Below, piece by piece: positions 50,441 through 58,704 of a stretch of DNA of 64,000 nt. How positions within the stretch are numbered: position 1 is the stretch's first letter; the number at the start of each line of letters is the position of its first letter. This DNA is from Cupriavidus taiwanensis (lineage in GTDB: Bacteria > Pseudomonadota > Gammaproteobacteria > Burkholderiales > Burkholderiaceae): positions 2,146,927 through 2,210,926 of the forward strand of contig NZ_LT976854.1 of assembly GCF_900249755.1 (NCBI RefSeq), given 5' to 3'. The notes below the pieces were generated by a model. It saw nothing but the letters and a program-made list of their open reading frames with translations. It had not been told where the DNA came from and made no database searches. Position numbers and translations under genes: made by a program.

Positions 50441-51535
50441 ATGCCCATCAAACGCTCCCCGGCCGCCACGGGGGATCGAAGCGTCCTCGACCTGGACGCC
50501 GAACCCTCCCGCATCATTGTTCCCGGCAACGAGAACAACCTGGTTCCGTCCGAGAAATTCCAGCGCCTGTTCGACGAGGCGCAGGCGATGGAGCGCGAAG
50601 ACGCCTGGCAGAGCGGCGAAGTCGGCTTCCTCAGCCGCGCCAGCGTCCAGGTCACGCTGCCCTATCGCGCGCCCAAGGGCGCGCCGCCGGTCTGGACCCG
50701 CACCAGCGGCAATATTTCGCTGATGATCCAGCCAGGCTATTTCACGCAGCAACGCTCCGAACGCGCCGCCAACGGCCGCCAGAAGCTGGTATCGGAGACG
50801 GTGTCGCTGGGGTATCCATACGGCTCCTATCCGCGCCTGATGCTGGCCTGGATCGGCAAGGAGATCATGGCGAAGAAAAAGCGCGGCGAGTTTACCGGCA
50901 CGGTGGAAGACCGGCGCATTTCGCTTGGCAACTCGCTGTCCGAGTTCATGTACAACCTCGGCATCCCGATGGCCACCGGGGGCAAGCGCGGCACCATGAC
51001 GCTGGTACGCCAGCAGATGATCCGCCTGTTCTCGGCGACCATCGCCATCGTGCAGAACAAGTCGACGCCAAGCCAGAACCAGAATCCCAACCACGAACCG
51101 CTGTCGATCGATCGCGTGGGCTACCTGCTGGCCGATCAGCTGTCGACCTGGTGGGATCCGATGCAGCCGGGCCAGGGCTCGATGTTCGAGAGCTTCGTGG
51201 TGCTGTCCGAGCCGTTCTTCAACGAGCTGGTCAACCGGCCCGTGCCGGTGGACATGCGCGCGCTGAAGGCGCTCAAGCAGTCGCCGTTCGCGCTCGACGT
51301 GTATTCGTGGCTGACGTACCGGTTCTTTACGATTCAGCGCCGTACCGAAATCCCCTGGGAAGCGCTGCAGATGCAGTTCGGCACGGAAACCGAAAGCGAA
51401 CGCAAGTTCCGGGCGCTGTTCCGCAAGGCCCTCAAAGACGTGCTGGTGGTCTACCCCGGTGCCAAGGTGGACGCGGATTCTTCCAAGGCGCTGATCCTGC
51501 AGCCGTCACGCACCAGCGTGCGCAAGCTGGGCTGA
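50441..51535 (+). CDS. repA: replication initiator protein RepA
   Basis: A 364-residue initiator of the plasmid-encoded RepA family, as found on Cupriavidus/Ralstonia second replicons. Recognisable blocks include SEKFQRLFDEAQAME near residue 35, VTLPYRAPKGAPP, PYGSYPRLMLAWIGKE, and the C-terminal region from about residue 215 with FFNELVNRPVPVDMRALKAL. It is expected to bind the upstream iterons and recruit DnaA and helicase. The frame is open far upstream across iterons; the ATG at 50441 (MPIKRSPAATGD) is preferred because the upstream part is a run of iteron DNA with no protein character. No strong ribosome site is seen. Confidence 0.9.
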   Translation: MPIKRSPAATGDRSVLDLDAEPSRIIVPGNENNLVPSEKFQRLFDEAQAMEREDAWQSGEVGFLSRASVQVTLPYRAPKGAPPVWTRTSGNISLMIQPGYFTQQRSERAANGRQKLVSETVSLGYPYGSYPRLMLAWIGKEIMAKKKRGEFTGTVEDRRISLGNSLSEFMYNLGIPMATGGKRGTMTLVRQQMIRLFSATIAIVQNKSTPSQNQNPNHEPLSIDRVGYLLADQLSTWWDPMQPGQGSMFESFVVLSEPFFNELVNRPVPVDMRALKALKQSPFALDVYSWLTYRFFTIQRRTEIPWEALQMQFGTETESERKFRALFRKALKDVLVVYPGAKVDADSSKALILQPSRTSVRKLG

Positions 51536-51565
51536 ACCGCGGCGCGGGCGCCCGGCCCTGAATGC

Positions 51566-51598
51566 AAAAAAGGCAAGCGTGAAACGCTTGCCTTTTTT
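51566..51598. terminator. bidirectional terminator between repA and the right cspA-like gene
   Basis: AAAAAAGGCAAGCG (51566-51579) and CGCTTGCCTTTTTT (51585-51598) with a TGAAA loop. It ends repA on the plus strand and the cold-shock gene on the minus strand. Confidence 0.93.
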
Positions 51599-51649
51599 GT
51601 TGCCCGTCGCCACTGCATCGCGGCGGGCGAGGGATCAGCCGAGGCTGGA

Positions 51650-51853
51650 TCAGGCCGGCTTGATCGCCGAAGCCTGCAGGCCCTTCGGGCCTTGCTTGAC
51701 TTCAAACGTCACGCGCTGCCCGTCCTTCAGGGTCTTGAAGCCCGAGCCCTGGATTTCGGAGAAGTGCGCGAACAGGTCTGCACCACCGTCGTCCGGGGTA
51801 ATGAAGCCAAAGCCCTTGGTCTCGTTGAACCACTTGACCGTACCGGTTGCCAT
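51650..51853 (-). CDS. cold-shock protein (CspA family), right of the origin
   Basis: A 67-residue cold-shock domain protein with RNP-1 KGFGFITP and RNP-2 DLFAHFSEI, about 75 percent identical by eye to the left copy. The ATG at 51853 has an AAGGAA site. It points toward repA, so the two cold-shock genes both read toward the repA region. Function is presumably RNA chaperoning; a role at the origin is not established. Confidence 0.95.
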   Translation of the reverse strand: MATGTVKWFNETKGFGFITPDDGGADLFAHFSEIQGSGFKTLKDGQRVTFEVKQGPKGLQASAIKPA

Positions 51854-52228
51854 AGGAATTTCCTTTTCGAAGCAAGTTCTTGTACACAACGCAAACAACC
51901 GTTCAAGCACGTTGAGTTCTCGTAGATACCGAACGGAAGCCGACGAGGTGACACGACTTGACTCGACTGTAGCGGCATCATAACCACTTTGGATTACGGT
52001 GTCATGTGCGGCGTAATGCGCACTATAGATACTTTAGGCACATTGCGGCCTGCTTTTCAAGCAATTTTACTGTCTTGCGCGCTTTTGCCACGCGAAGCGC
52101 CGGTCCTGCACTCGCCGAGTGGAAACACAATTTTTGTTAAATTGGAAAACGGTTGATACGTCACCTGGTTTTGGCTACAGTTGCGCCTTAAGAATCAACC
52201 GCGCTTTCAGCGCTGAAAGAGAGGTCGC
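51854..52228. promoter_or_regulatory. divergent promoter region of cspA-like and parA genes
   Basis: This 375-bp, relatively AT-rich gap has no gene. A parA promoter is visible: TTGATA (52153-52158), 17-bp spacer, TACAGT (52176-52181). The first parS-like palindrome follows at 52204. The left part holds the cold-shock gene 5' UTR. Confidence 0.6.
52204..52219. promoter_or_regulatory. parS-like partition site 1
   Basis: CTTTCAGCGCTGAAAG, a perfect 16-bp palindrome, 10 bp before the parA start and just downstream of the parA promoter. The same 14-bp core recurs inside parB, as expected for a ParB-binding centromere. Confidence 0.7.
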
Positions 52229-52888
52229 GTGCCAGCCAAAATCATTACGGTCTTTAACCAGAAAGGCGGTTGCGGCAAGACCACGGTCAGCATGCACCTT
52301 GCCGGCACGCTGGGCCTGCGCGGTGCGCGCTCCATGCTGGTCGACATGGACGAACAAGGCACTGCGACCCGGTGGGCGGCCCAGGCCAGCGATGAGCGGC
52401 CGTTCCCGGCCTCGGTGATCGGCCTCGCGCCGTCCGGCGGCGCGATGCACCGTGAGGTCCGCAAATTTGTCCAGGATTATGACTACATCGTGGTCGACTG
52501 CCCGCCAGCCGTCCATTCGGCAGCGCCCTCCAGTGCGTTGCTGATTTCCGACCTTGCGATCATTCCGGTCGTGCCTTCGCCGCCGGACCTGTGGGCCGCA
52601 GTAGCTGCCAAAACGCTTGCCCAGCATGCCCAGGTACAGAACGAATCCCTGCTGATCCGGGTGATGGCCAATATGGTCCAGCGTAGGGTGTCGATTGCGC
52701 GCCAGGCAATTGAAATTCTTGGCGACGATGGAGACGTCCCGTTGCTGAATTCGATGATCGGGTCGCGTTCGGCGTTCCGCGAATGCCAGGCGATCGGCTG
52801 CACCGTGCATGGCGTGGCCGGCGCGCGCGAGGCGGTGCAGGAAGTCGACATGATGGTCGATGAAGTGTTGTCTTTGATTGAGCAATAG
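52229..52888 (+). CDS. parA: partition ATPase ParA
   Basis: A 219-residue ParA/Soj ATPase lacking the N-terminal HTH of P1-type ParA. The deviant Walker A is KGGCGKTTVSMHLAG (residues 11-25) and the Walker B region is DYDYIVVDCPPAV. It powers segregation of the replicon with ParB. The start is GTG at 52229, preceded by an AGAGAGG site; the parS-like palindrome sits just before it. parB begins two bases after the stop. Confidence 0.94.
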   Translation: MPAKIITVFNQKGGCGKTTVSMHLAGTLGLRGARSMLVDMDEQGTATRWAAQASDERPFPASVIGLAPSGGAMHREVRKFVQDYDYIVVDCPPAVHSAAPSSALLISDLAIIPVVPSPPDLWAAVAAKTLAQHAQVQNESLLIRVMANMVQRRVSIARQAIEILGDDGDVPLLNSMIGSRSAFRECQAIGCTVHGVAGAREAVQEVDMMVDEVLSLIEQ

Positions 52889-52890
52889 GC

Positions 52891-53907
52891 ATGGCTACCA
52901 AATTGAAAAGCCTGAAGGCTGGCATGCTCGCCGGCATGGCGGCCGAGAAGAGCCGAAACGATACGATGGACCGCTTCGCGCGCGCGGAAGCGGCCATTTC
53001 CCAGCATCCCAACGGCTTGCTGCAGGGCAGGGGGGCTGCCGAAACGTCCCCCGGTTTCAGCGCTGAAAGTCTCGACGACGTCGGCGCGGGCCGGCAGTTG
53101 ATCCGGATTCCGCTGGCGCAGTTGCATGACAACCCGCTGAATGCGCGCCGCCTCTATGACCCCGCGGTGGTGCAGGAACGCGCCGCGTCGATCGCCACCC
53201 ACGGGCAGAAGACGCCTGGCCTGGCGGCGCCGGACCCGGCGCGCCCCGGCCATTACATCCTGATCGACGGCCATTACCGCAAGCGAGCTCTGGCATCTGC
53301 CGGCAAGCTCGAAATGGAATGTTTTGTCGAGAACGACCTGAGCGACCTGGATTTCTACCGGTTGTCGTTCATGCTGAACGAGCAGCGCTCGGACCAGTCC
53401 GCGCTCGACAATGCCATTGCCTGGCGCCAGCTGCTTGACGAAGGCAAGGTCCAGAAGGAAGAAGAGATCTGCGAACTGACCGGCATCTCCGCGGGCACGG
53501 TCAACAAGACCCTCGCGCTGCTGCGCCTGCCGGAATCGGTGCTGGGCGTGATGCGTGAATGCCCGAGCGCGATCGGCATTGCCGCCGGCTACGAACTGAC
53601 GCTGTACTTCAAGCTGGCGGGCGAGGAGCGTACCCGGGAGCTGGCGGCGCGGATCATCCACGACGGGCTGTCGAGCCGCGAAGTCGAGGCGATTCGCAAG
53701 CAGGCGCAGGAAGGCAAGGCGCGCAAGGTCAAGGAGATCAGCCGCCAATACAAGATCCGCACCGACAGCGGCCAGCTGCTGGGCACCATCAAGGAATGGG
53801 ACTCCGGACGCGTGATGCTGGACGTGCAACTGACCGACCGCAGTGCGCGCGAGGCCCTGGTTGAAGCCCTGAAGTCGCGCTTCGGACTCGACAAGACCTT
53901 GCTCTGA
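52891..53907 (+). CDS. parB: partition protein ParB
   Basis: A 338-residue ParB/Spo0J-family protein. The ParB nuclease-fold box lies at about residues 70-150 (LIRIPLAQLHDNPLNARRLY, GQKTPGLAAPDP), then the HTH region KEEEICELTGISAGTVNKTL at about residues 185-205, and a C-terminal dimerisation domain. It binds parS and is spread along DNA by CTP clamp loading. A second parS-like palindrome lies inside its own coding sequence (53054-53069). Confidence 0.93.
   Translation: MATKLKSLKAGMLAGMAAEKSRNDTMDRFARAEAAISQHPNGLLQGRGAAETSPGFSAESLDDVGAGRQLIRIPLAQLHDNPLNARRLYDPAVVQERAASIATHGQKTPGLAAPDPARPGHYILIDGHYRKRALASAGKLEMECFVENDLSDLDFYRLSFMLNEQRSDQSALDNAIAWRQLLDEGKVQKEEEICELTGISAGTVNKTLALLRLPESVLGVMRECPSAIGIAAGYELTLYFKLAGEERTRELAARIIHDGLSSREVEAIRKQAQEGKARKVKEISRQYKIRTDSGQLLGTIKEWDSGRVMLDVQLTDRSAREALVEALKSRFGLDKTLL
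53054..53069. promoter_or_regulatory. parS-like partition site 2, inside parB
   Basis: GTTTCAGCGCTGAAAG; the 14-bp core TTTCAGCGCTGAAA is identical to site 1 and is encoded as GFSAES within ParB. Confidence 0.7.
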
Positions 53908-53972
53908 AACGAAACGGGCACCGCTTCGGCTTCGCGGTGATGCGGGCACCGAACTGGGCGGAGCAAATATCC

Positions 53973-54005
53973 GGGGGGCAGTGGCAACACTGCCCCCCAT
54001 TGTTT
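53973..54005 (+). terminator. intrinsic terminator after parAB
   Basis: GGGGGGCAGTG (53973-53983) pairs with CACTGCCCCCC (53988-53998) followed by ATTGTTTT. It separates parAB from the convergent integrase-like gene. Confidence 0.85.
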
Positions 54006-55601
54006 TCACGCCATCAGATCGCGAGGCGAACGTGCCGCGAATGCCGGGTCGCAGCGCTCGCGGTAGCGCTCCAGCGTGGCGGCAAGCAAGGCATGCAGGC
54101 CGCGCACCGAATACCCGCCCAGAGGCTCGGCCGCGCGCTTGCGGCGGGCACGGCCGGTGGGCGGCGTCGCCGCCGGCCCGATCAGGCAGGCGTCTTCCAT
54201 ACCCGGGCTGTCCCATTGCAGCTGGCGGTCCTGCCAGTGGCGCGCCAGCGCAAGCCGTGTCTCTGGCGCAAGGGCGCTCCCGGGGCGGGGCGCTTCCGGA
54301 TCATTGTCGAGGTTGCCCGGCCCGGCACCCCTGACGCCTGCGGGTCCATGTGATGACAGCGACCGCAATGTCGCGGATGACAACTGGTTCAAGCTGAACC
54401 CTTGCTCGCGCAACAGCAGGATGGCGGCGTACGCGGCGCGGTAGCGCTGCCCGTCGCCGGCTTCGGCCTGCGCCGCCAGCCATGACAGGAAGGCGGCAAC
54501 GCTGTCGGGCGGCAGCGGAGCGCCGGACGGGGCGGTCGCTGGCGCTGCCAGCGTCGTTGCCATGTCGGCGCCGCTCTGAGCCGGCCAGCGCGCCGCGCAA
54601 GGGTAGCCGTTATCGTGCAGCCACCGGAACAGGGCAGCCAGCACGCGCAGGCTGTGACGCTGGCTGGCCGGGCTCAGCGGGCCGGTCAGTGGCCGCCACG
54701 CGGCCTGGTGCCGCGGCGCGCGGGGCCCGCACCAGCGGCTGGCAGGTTCCGGGCTGGCGAGGAAGGCGAGGTAGGCGTGGCGGTCGTCCAGGTTCAGCTG
54801 CAACAGCCCCTTGCCCCGCTCCAGCGCCGCCCACAACAATAAGCGCTCCGCCTCCTTGCGATACGCGGCAAGGGTGCTGCCCCGGCTGCCGGCGGCAGCG
54901 CGCAGCCACGCCTTGACCACGGTCACGCCCTGGCTGTAGGGGCAGGTGTGGCCGTCGGCATTGACCGGCGCCTCGCGCAGCCACTCGAGCGGCAACGGCT
55001 GGCGCAGCGCCGGGCTCAGCGCAGCCGGCTGCAGCGGCGCGCGGTTGCCGACGTGCGCGTGAAGCAGCGGCGCGCCGTCCGGGTCCTTGAAGACAGTGCG
55101 ATGCTCGCCGAGCCAGCGGTTGATGGCGGTGCCGGCGAGGGCGCCAATGCGCGGCACCGACCGCCACCACGCAGTACCACGCCGGTTGGCCAGATCTAAA
55201 AGAGCTTTAAGCGTCACAATCTCGGCGTGCCGTAGGCGCCGCGCCAGTGCAGGGGCAAACCACAACTCCACGCTGTGCTGGGGCTGTGGCGCCGCGGTGC
55301 CGAGCCGCTCCAGTTCACCGAGCGCATCCACCCGGCGATCCATCCCCCGATTCGAGCGCCCCGGGCCGGCCAGCAGCAGATCCGCCAGATCAGCGCGCCC
55401 GTGCAGGTGCGCGAGCTGGACCATGCGGTCACGCAAGGCCAGCAGGATGCGCAGCGCCGATTCCGCCCCGGCATCGTCGTCGTCCGTGTCATCGGGCAGG
55501 TAGCGGGGCACCACCATGGCGGCCGGCATGCCCTGGACATAGGCGCGCACGGCGGCGAACTCGCTGCGGGTCAGGCTGACGGAGGGCGCGGCAGGAAGCA
55601 T
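54006..55601 (-). CDS. degenerate tyrosine recombinase-like protein linked to the replicon
   Basis: A 531-residue protein with a phage-integrase layout: a long N-terminal region, a SAM-like core-binding domain (about 235-320: AWLRAAAGSRGSTLAAYRKE), and a C-terminal catalytic-like domain. The position where active enzymes have arginine in TGLR-x-x-EL reads EQGFSLNQL, and no clear HxxR box or terminal Tyr motif is seen, so strand transfer activity is doubtful. Similar integrase-like genes sit beside repA/parAB on secondary chromosomes of this family. It faces parB across the parAB terminator. Confidence 0.75.
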   Translation of the reverse strand: MLPAAPSVSLTRSEFAAVRAYVQGMPAAMVVPRYLPDDTDDDDAGAESALRILLALRDRMVQLAHLHGRADLADLLLAGPGRSNRGMDRRVDALGELERLGTAAPQPQHSVELWFAPALARRLRHAEIVTLKALLDLANRRGTAWWRSVPRIGALAGTAINRWLGEHRTVFKDPDGAPLLHAHVGNRAPLQPAALSPALRQPLPLEWLREAPVNADGHTCPYSQGVTVVKAWLRAAAGSRGSTLAAYRKEAERLLLWAALERGKGLLQLNLDDRHAYLAFLASPEPASRWCGPRAPRHQAAWRPLTGPLSPASQRHSLRVLAALFRWLHDNGYPCAARWPAQSGADMATTLAAPATAPSGAPLPPDSVAAFLSWLAAQAEAGDGQRYRAAYAAILLLREQGFSLNQLSSATLRSLSSHGPAGVRGAGPGNLDNDPEAPRPGSALAPETRLALARHWQDRQLQWDSPGMEDACLIGPAATPPTGRARRKRAAEPLGGYSVRGLHALLAATLERYRERCDPAFAARSPRDLMA

Positions 55602-56124
55602 TGCGCAGTATCGCTAACTTATTGATTTATAAGGCACCCGGACCGAGGCAGAAATCGTCCGGCCCGAAATGCATAGCAAAATGCAATGCCGATAATTTTA
55701 TGCGCGATGGCGTGGGATGCACAGCCCCGCCGCTACCGGTTCGGCCCATATGCTCCAGGCACCGGCGTCAGCCGCGCCAGCGACGTCGCAGAGCGCCCCC
55801 TTTGGGGATTACCCGCTGCAGCGCACCACGACCTTGCATTCGCCGGGCGTGTTTCATATGCTGCAGTTCAGGAGTTATAAATACTTAGATCAGATTTCAG
55901 CCGAATCTAAGGCTCTTGCAACATAAGCGTTTCAGACGCACACCGGGGCGATCCGGTATCTCCAGGACAAGCAACGACCTGCAGCCAGACGGGTAGGCTG
56001 CACGGCGGCCCCGGAGCCCTGGCGGATCGTATGGAGGTGCAACCGCAGGATAGCGGGGCACATCCGACAAGCAATCACGGATTTTCGCGGGGTCCGTGCT
56101 TGCCGCAATAATAAGAGAGCGGCC
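55602..56124. other. 523-bp intergenic region between the integrase-like and LuxR-type genes
   Basis: No gene is supported. The left end holds the integrase promoter (AT-rich, 55610-55640). Near the right, an AT-rich TATAAA patch at 55876 precedes a 7-bp inverted repeat CTTAGAT-N14-ATCTAAG (55884-55911) that could be an operator for the LuxR-type gene. Short plus-strand frames here are not credible genes. Confidence 0.5.
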
Positions 56125-56973
56125 ATGGCCACCATCCTCTTGATCGAGCCTCACCCCCTCCTGCGCCTGGGTCTGCGCCACCTGCTGGCCCAGGCACACC
56201 TCGAGGGGGACCTGCTGGACATCGATCCGCTGGCACCCATCGATTCCGACCTCTGGCTCAACGATGCCGACCTGATGGTCTACGGACTGCCGGCCGACCC
56301 GGCCAGCGGCTGGTCCATGCTGGAGCAACTGTGCCAGCGGCTGCGGCCACAGCGGGTACTGGTGCTCAGCGAGCAGGCATTGCCCGCGCTGCCCGAGGCC
56401 GGGCTGCCCGAGCCGGTGCGCGGCTGCGTGTCCAAACACTGCAGCGCGGATGCGCTGGACGCGGCGGTGCGGCTGGTGCTGGCCGGCGGCGAATGCTTCC
56501 CGGCATGGAACCAGCCGATGCCGCAGCCTCACGCGGCCACGGATGCCTCCGCGGTCCATCCGGCGCCGGTCACGGCCGCCGGCGCTGCGCGGGTGGTGGC
56601 GCTGCGTCCCGGCGTGGACGATGCCGGCCACGACAGCGCGGCCCCGCTCGCGCAGCGCCAGTTCGCCGCGCACGCCAACGCGTACGAAACGCCATCGGCC
56701 GGCTCGCACCTGCTGAATATCACCGAGCGCCAGTACGAGGTCCTGGCACTGCTCGCCAGGGGCTATCCGATCAAGACCGTCAGCCGCATGCTGAACATCT
56801 CGATCGCCACGGCCAAGACGCATGCCTGCACGCTGTACCAGCGCCTGCATGTGCGCAACAAGGGCGAAGCGGTCTACGTGGCCCTGCAGAAGGGCGCCAC
56901 GCTGAACTGGGCCGGGCCGGACCCGGTAGCGCCGCCGGCGCGTGTGCCGGCGCCGGTGGGCCAGGCGGCCTGA
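56125..56973 (+). CDS. LuxR-type regulator with pseudo-receiver domain
   Basis: A 282-residue protein. Residues 1-125 fold like a receiver (MATILLIEPHPLLRLGLRHL) but the phospho-acceptor aspartate is replaced (DADLMVYGLP) and the acidic pair after strand 1 is EP, so phosphorylation is unlikely. A LuxR HTH occupies about 195-260 (ITERQYEVLALLARGYPIKT). Between them is a linker rich in Ala and Pro. It is the first of a pair of receiver-like proteins and precedes a glycan-synthesis gene. Confidence 0.85.
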   Translation: MATILLIEPHPLLRLGLRHLLAQAHLEGDLLDIDPLAPIDSDLWLNDADLMVYGLPADPASGWSMLEQLCQRLRPQRVLVLSEQALPALPEAGLPEPVRGCVSKHCSADALDAAVRLVLAGGECFPAWNQPMPQPHAATDASAVHPAPVTAAGAARVVALRPGVDDAGHDSAAPLAQRQFAAHANAYETPSAGSHLLNITERQYEVLALLARGYPIKTVSRMLNISIATAKTHACTLYQRLHVRNKGEAVYVALQKGATLNWAGPDPVAPPARVPAPVGQAA

Positions 56974-57229
56974 GCTGACCGGGTTGGCAACGATGCGGGC
57001 GCTGGCACCACGGTGCGCGGCGCCTCATCCTTCTGCTGCGCGGCACTCCGCCAAAAGCATGAGGCGAGTAGGGCAGCGGCTTGCTACCTTCTGAGGAAAG
57101 GCATGCGCACAGACCGACGCCGGCGGCTTGGCGCTGGCGCGATGCCTGCCCCGCCGGGCCCGCAGCGCCGCCCGGACCCGACCGCGCGGCCACTGCCAGG
57201 GCCGCCCGGGTTGCCGCCGGAACGCGTCC

Positions 57230-57799
57230 ATGTCGACCTACCTGATCGCCAGCAATGAAATGATGAGCCGGGTCCTGGCCCGGCGCCTGCACACGCTCGA
57301 CCTGCCCGGGCCGATCACCTGCCGCACGCCGCAATGGCTGCAAGCCTCAGCGCCTGCCGCGGCAAGCGCTGCGACGGCGCAGGCCGCGACGCAGGACCCT
57401 CCGACCGTCCTCGACCAAACGCCTGCGCACGCCGCGGCGCAGGCCGGCGCGCACCGCGCCCCGCAATTGCCACCCGATCCCGCGGATATCGCGGTGATCG
57501 ATTGCAGCGGCCTGGAAGGCGATCCCCGCGCCTGGCTGGACCAGCTGCACGCGCGCCTGGCGCCGCGGCGCTGGCTGGTGTTGTCGGATCGTCTCGATCC
57601 CGCGCTGATCCTGCATGCCGCTCTGCTCGGCGCCAGCGGCTGCCTGGCGTTGCCCGCGGCGGTGGACCTGGTCTGCGCGGCGACCGCGCTGGTGTGGGCC
57701 GGCGGCCAGTGTTTCCCGCGCATGGCGCTGTCGCTGGGCGGTGCCCGTGCGTCCGCGCCCTCCCTCCTTTGTGCGACCCGTCCTACAACCACCGGATGA
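57230..57799 (+). CDS. stand-alone pseudo-receiver domain protein
   Basis: A 189-residue protein that resembles the first half of the LuxR-type neighbour but has no HTH. It starts MSTYLIASNEMMSRVLARR; a low-complexity Ala/Gln insertion covers about residues 40-75, and the C-terminal half has ASGCLALPAAVDLVCAATAL and AGGQCFPRM, parallel to VRLVLAGGECFPAW in its neighbour. The shared AGG-C-FP block suggests duplication. No phospho-acceptor is evident. Confidence 0.65.
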   Translation: MSTYLIASNEMMSRVLARRLHTLDLPGPITCRTPQWLQASAPAAASAATAQAATQDPPTVLDQTPAHAAAQAGAHRAPQLPPDPADIAVIDCSGLEGDPRAWLDQLHARLAPRRWLVLSDRLDPALILHAALLGASGCLALPAAVDLVCAATALVWAGGQCFPRMALSLGGARASAPSLLCATRPTTTG

Positions 57800-57895
57800 G
57801 GGGCGCAAGGTTGCGAATGGCCTATGCTTGATTCGCCCGGAGGCAGAAGCTGGCCCTCATTTGCAGGCTGGCCGTCCCGGGGAGAAGGGGGTCGT

Positions 57896-58210
57896 ATGGA
57901 GGCCGGACTGGAGTTCCTCGTCGTGCGCGGCTTTGCGGTGCGCGAGGGCCGGGGAAAGTGGGCGTGCTGCTTCGAGATCAGGCTCGCCGCCCATCGCGAC
58001 GAAGGTTGCGGCGCGGATGGCGCCGCCGGCAGCGATGAGCCGCTGCTGTACCGGGGAGAACTGCACGGGCGCCAGTTCGATTGCGAGCTGGCCGCCGCCG
58101 ATGCCGCGCGCGCGGCCGGCGAGCGCGAGGCCTTGCTGCGCGTGGAGAGCCTCAAGGCGCTGATCATCGCGCAGCATCGGCACCGTGTGCCGCCGTCACT
58201 GGTGACCTGA
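57896..58210 (+). CDS. hypothetical protein
   Basis: A 104-residue protein of unknown family: MEAGLEFLVVRGFAVREGRG at the start, charged and alanine-rich in the middle, with no signal or membrane segment. The start at 57896 follows a GGAGAAGGGGG purine-rich site. It lies between the pseudo-receiver and a small terminator on the opposite strand. Confidence 0.55.
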   Translation: MEAGLEFLVVRGFAVREGRGKWACCFEIRLAAHRDEGCGADGAAGSDEPLLYRGELHGRQFDCELAAADAARAAGEREALLRVESLKALIIAQHRHRVPPSLVT

Positions 58211-58704
58211 ACCTGCAGGCGCGCGCAGCGGTTGTGCAGCGGCACCCGGCGCGAGCGCCCGGTGCCGCTGTGCGTTTGTGGCCCTGCTGTGCCGGGCTTG
58301 GCGTGCGGGCCCCGGCGTTCGGGCTTCAGTGTGCAGGTTGCATGGTGCGCCGCATGGCCTCGCCCTTGCCGCCACCGTTCCGTCGACGCGTGCCCGGCCG
58401 GCAAAAAAGAAGCCCGCCGACCGGGGGACCATGCGGGCTTTGAAAACGCTGCCCGGTGATGCATGGGCAGCGATCCCGATTGAACATATCGAATTGCGCA
58501 AAGACTCTCTATCCACCAGAAGGCCAATGCAGTCATGCACTCTCAACCTGTCTGCACCCTGACCGGCGCAGACCGGGGCCGCGATGCGCGCGCATGCGGC
58601 GCCCTGACGATCCGCCCAGGCGGGCGATGCCGCCGCGCGCGGCGCGGTGGTACGCTGCGCCACCAGGCCCTGACTCCCACCCCTCACATCTCTCTCGCAC
58701 GCCC
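58211..58704. other. intergenic region with a minus-strand terminator
   Basis: This 494-bp gap holds no supported gene. A terminator hairpin at 58403-58440 works on the minus strand although no minus-strand gene lies to its right, which suggests a small RNA. The remainder shows no clear promoter or repeat. Confidence 0.45.
58403..58440 (-). terminator. orphan minus-strand terminator, possible small RNA end
   Basis: AAGCCCGC (58410-58417) and GCGGGCTT (58433-58440) form a stem with a 15-base loop; the A-run at 58403-58408 is a T-run on the minus strand. There is no upstream minus-strand protein gene. Confidence 0.6.

Noticed and set aside
53629..53644. GCGTACCCGGGAGCTG within parB as an iteron
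   Set aside because: Only the first eight bases match; it is ordinary parB coding sequence.
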